Below, in pieces: positions 7,036 through 7,607 of a DNA stretch of 7,607 nucleotides. The notes beneath the pieces were generated by a model. The model was not told the origin of the DNA. It did no database searches and was given only the letters and a program-made list of their open reading frames with translations. Position 1 is the first letter of the stretch. The number at the start of each line of letters is the position of its first letter. The position numbers were made by a program, and so were the translations under genes. Origin of the DNA: Treponema sp. (GTDB lineage: Bacteria > Spirochaetota > Spirochaetia > Treponematales > Breznakiellaceae); NCBI GenBank assembly GCA_031271075.1, contig JAISWN010000048.1, positions 1 through 7,607 on the forward strand. The letters are read 5' to 3'.

Positions 7036-7379
7036 GTGGACAAGGGAGAAGCTCAACATTAAAGCGATAGCCGATTTTTCTTTCCGCTTTAACCGCCCTG
7101 AAGCTCCCCCCCGCAAGCGGGTTCTTGGGTATTAAGCGGACTTGCGGAACAAGCCCGGCCCCTCGGCACGAATAAAATCCCTGCCTTTGAGCCTTGAAAT
7201 GGCAAGCGCTTCCCCTGCCGTTTCCGAAAAATGAGAAACAGTATGGGTAAGTTTCGTGCCGTCAACAACAAGGCGTTTTTCATTGTAAGCGAAAGGTTTA
7301 ATACCCCGCCGAACCGTAGGTTCGACTTCAGGGCGAGGTTGTTGATTCGCCCGCAAAAATCCACAAGCGCAACAGGCTG
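7036..7379. other. Convergent intergenic region, no confident gene
   Basis: The region lies between the plus-strand 6304 gene and the minus-strand peptidase. TTAAAGCG 7059-7066 pairs with CGCTTTAA 7085-7092 around an 18-nt T-rich loop, and CCCGC 7110-7114 pairs with GCGGG 7117-7121 followed by TTCTT. Either may act in termination, but neither is a clean intrinsic terminator. On the minus strand two frames stay open across most of it: TTG at 7356 to TAA at 7132 (74 aa) and GTG at 7364 to TAA at 7089 (91 aa). They overlap in different frames, lack ribosome sites and match nothing I recognise, so neither is called as a gene. Confidence 0.4.
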
Positions 7380-7607
7380 TTAGGAGTTCTGCTGGGCCCG
7401 GGGAACCACGATCATGCTGGGGCGGCGCAGGGACTTGAGCAATTCAGCCGAGGAATAGTACCGGTTCCGGCCGACCATGCTGATCTCGTCCTGATACCGG
7501 AATCTGTTGGCTCCCCAGTCGCTGGGAATAGGATCGTGAATGATGAAGTATTCCCCGTTCAGCGAGTAGCCTTTGACCACGATATAGTGACCTACCGAGT
7601 CGTTGTA
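7380..7607 (-). CDS. C-terminal end of papain/C39-like cysteine peptidase (runs off right edge)
   Basis: Only the last 75 residues are present. They begin YNDSVGHYIVVKGYS and continue NGEYFIIHDPIPSDWG, which is the His/Asp half of a papain-like fold as found in C39-like and AvrRpt2-like peptidases. The His in GHYIVVKGY (seventh visible residue) would be catalytic, and the Asp in HDP (25th) would orient it. The Cys half and any signal peptide lie outside the window. The tail SSAELLKSLRRPSMIVVPRAQQNS is ordinary. The reading frame is open to the edge and ends with TAA at 7380-7382. It is convergent with the 6304 gene. Subfamily and substrate cannot be decided from this part. Confidence 0.72.
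   Translation of the reverse strand, partial: YNDSVGHYIVVKGYSLNGEYFIIHDPIPSDWGANRFRYQDEISMVGRNRYYSSAELLKSLRRPSMIVVPRAQQNS

Noticed and set aside
6385..7116. A 243-codon minus-strand open frame opposite the coiled-coil nuclease gene
   Set aside because: The plus-strand frame has a strong ribosome site, heptads and nuclease motifs. The minus-strand product is their mirror, with Leu/Gly/Arg repeats and no domain.
7340..7385. Lipoprotein signal (LLTACC) on the minus strand
   Set aside because: No ATG, GTG or TTG precedes it in frame before a stop, and no basic n-region is present.
7051..7387. Possible integron attC site, suggested by gctcaac at 7051 and gttagga near 7380
   Set aside because: The words match the attC end consensus only partly, they are more than 300 bp apart, and there is no paired inner-arm arrangement or integrase.

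Overview
The window is GC-rich (estimated by eye at roughly 55-60%), bacterial, and mostly coding on the minus strand. I suspect a spirochete of the Treponema group. The main reason is the gene at 6304-7035, a coiled-coil plus PD-(D/E)XK protein that resembles a multicopy family I associate with treponemes. This assignment comes from memory and was not tested by a search.

Layout from left to right. Positions 1-1989 (minus) hold the first 663 codons of an AddA/UvrD-type helicase that runs off the left edge. Positions 1982-5212 (minus) hold an AddB-type partner with a C-terminal PD-(D/E)XK nuclease and a four-cysteine iron-sulfur signature. Eighteen bases upstream of it, 5231-5644 (minus) encodes a small retropepsin-like (clan AA) aspartic protease. 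The three genes look like one operon in the order protease-addB-addA, with addB and addA overlapping by 8 bp. The AddBA pair should process DNA double-strand ends for recombinational repair and degrade foreign linear DNA. The protease has no obvious link to that job.

Positions 5645-6303 carry no convincing gene. They hold four short A-rich tandem repeats, a large imperfect palindrome of the CACAGAG/CACGGAG type, several small hairpins, and a structured leader with a possible promoter and a strong Shine-Dalgarno site. That leader precedes the only plus-strand gene, 6304-7035, a nuclease-fold coiled-coil protein interrupted at codon 37 by an in-frame TAG. Positions 7036-7379 are an unresolved convergent spacer. 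Positions 7380-7607 (minus) are the C-terminal end of a papain/C39-like cysteine peptidase that continues past the right edge.

The most notable points are the tandem 79/85-residue duplication inside AddB, the amber codon in an otherwise well-preserved PD-(D/E)XK gene, and the structured non-coding DNA around it. I found no CRISPR array, tRNA, rRNA or intact mobile element, and no clear evidence of a new multi-gene system.
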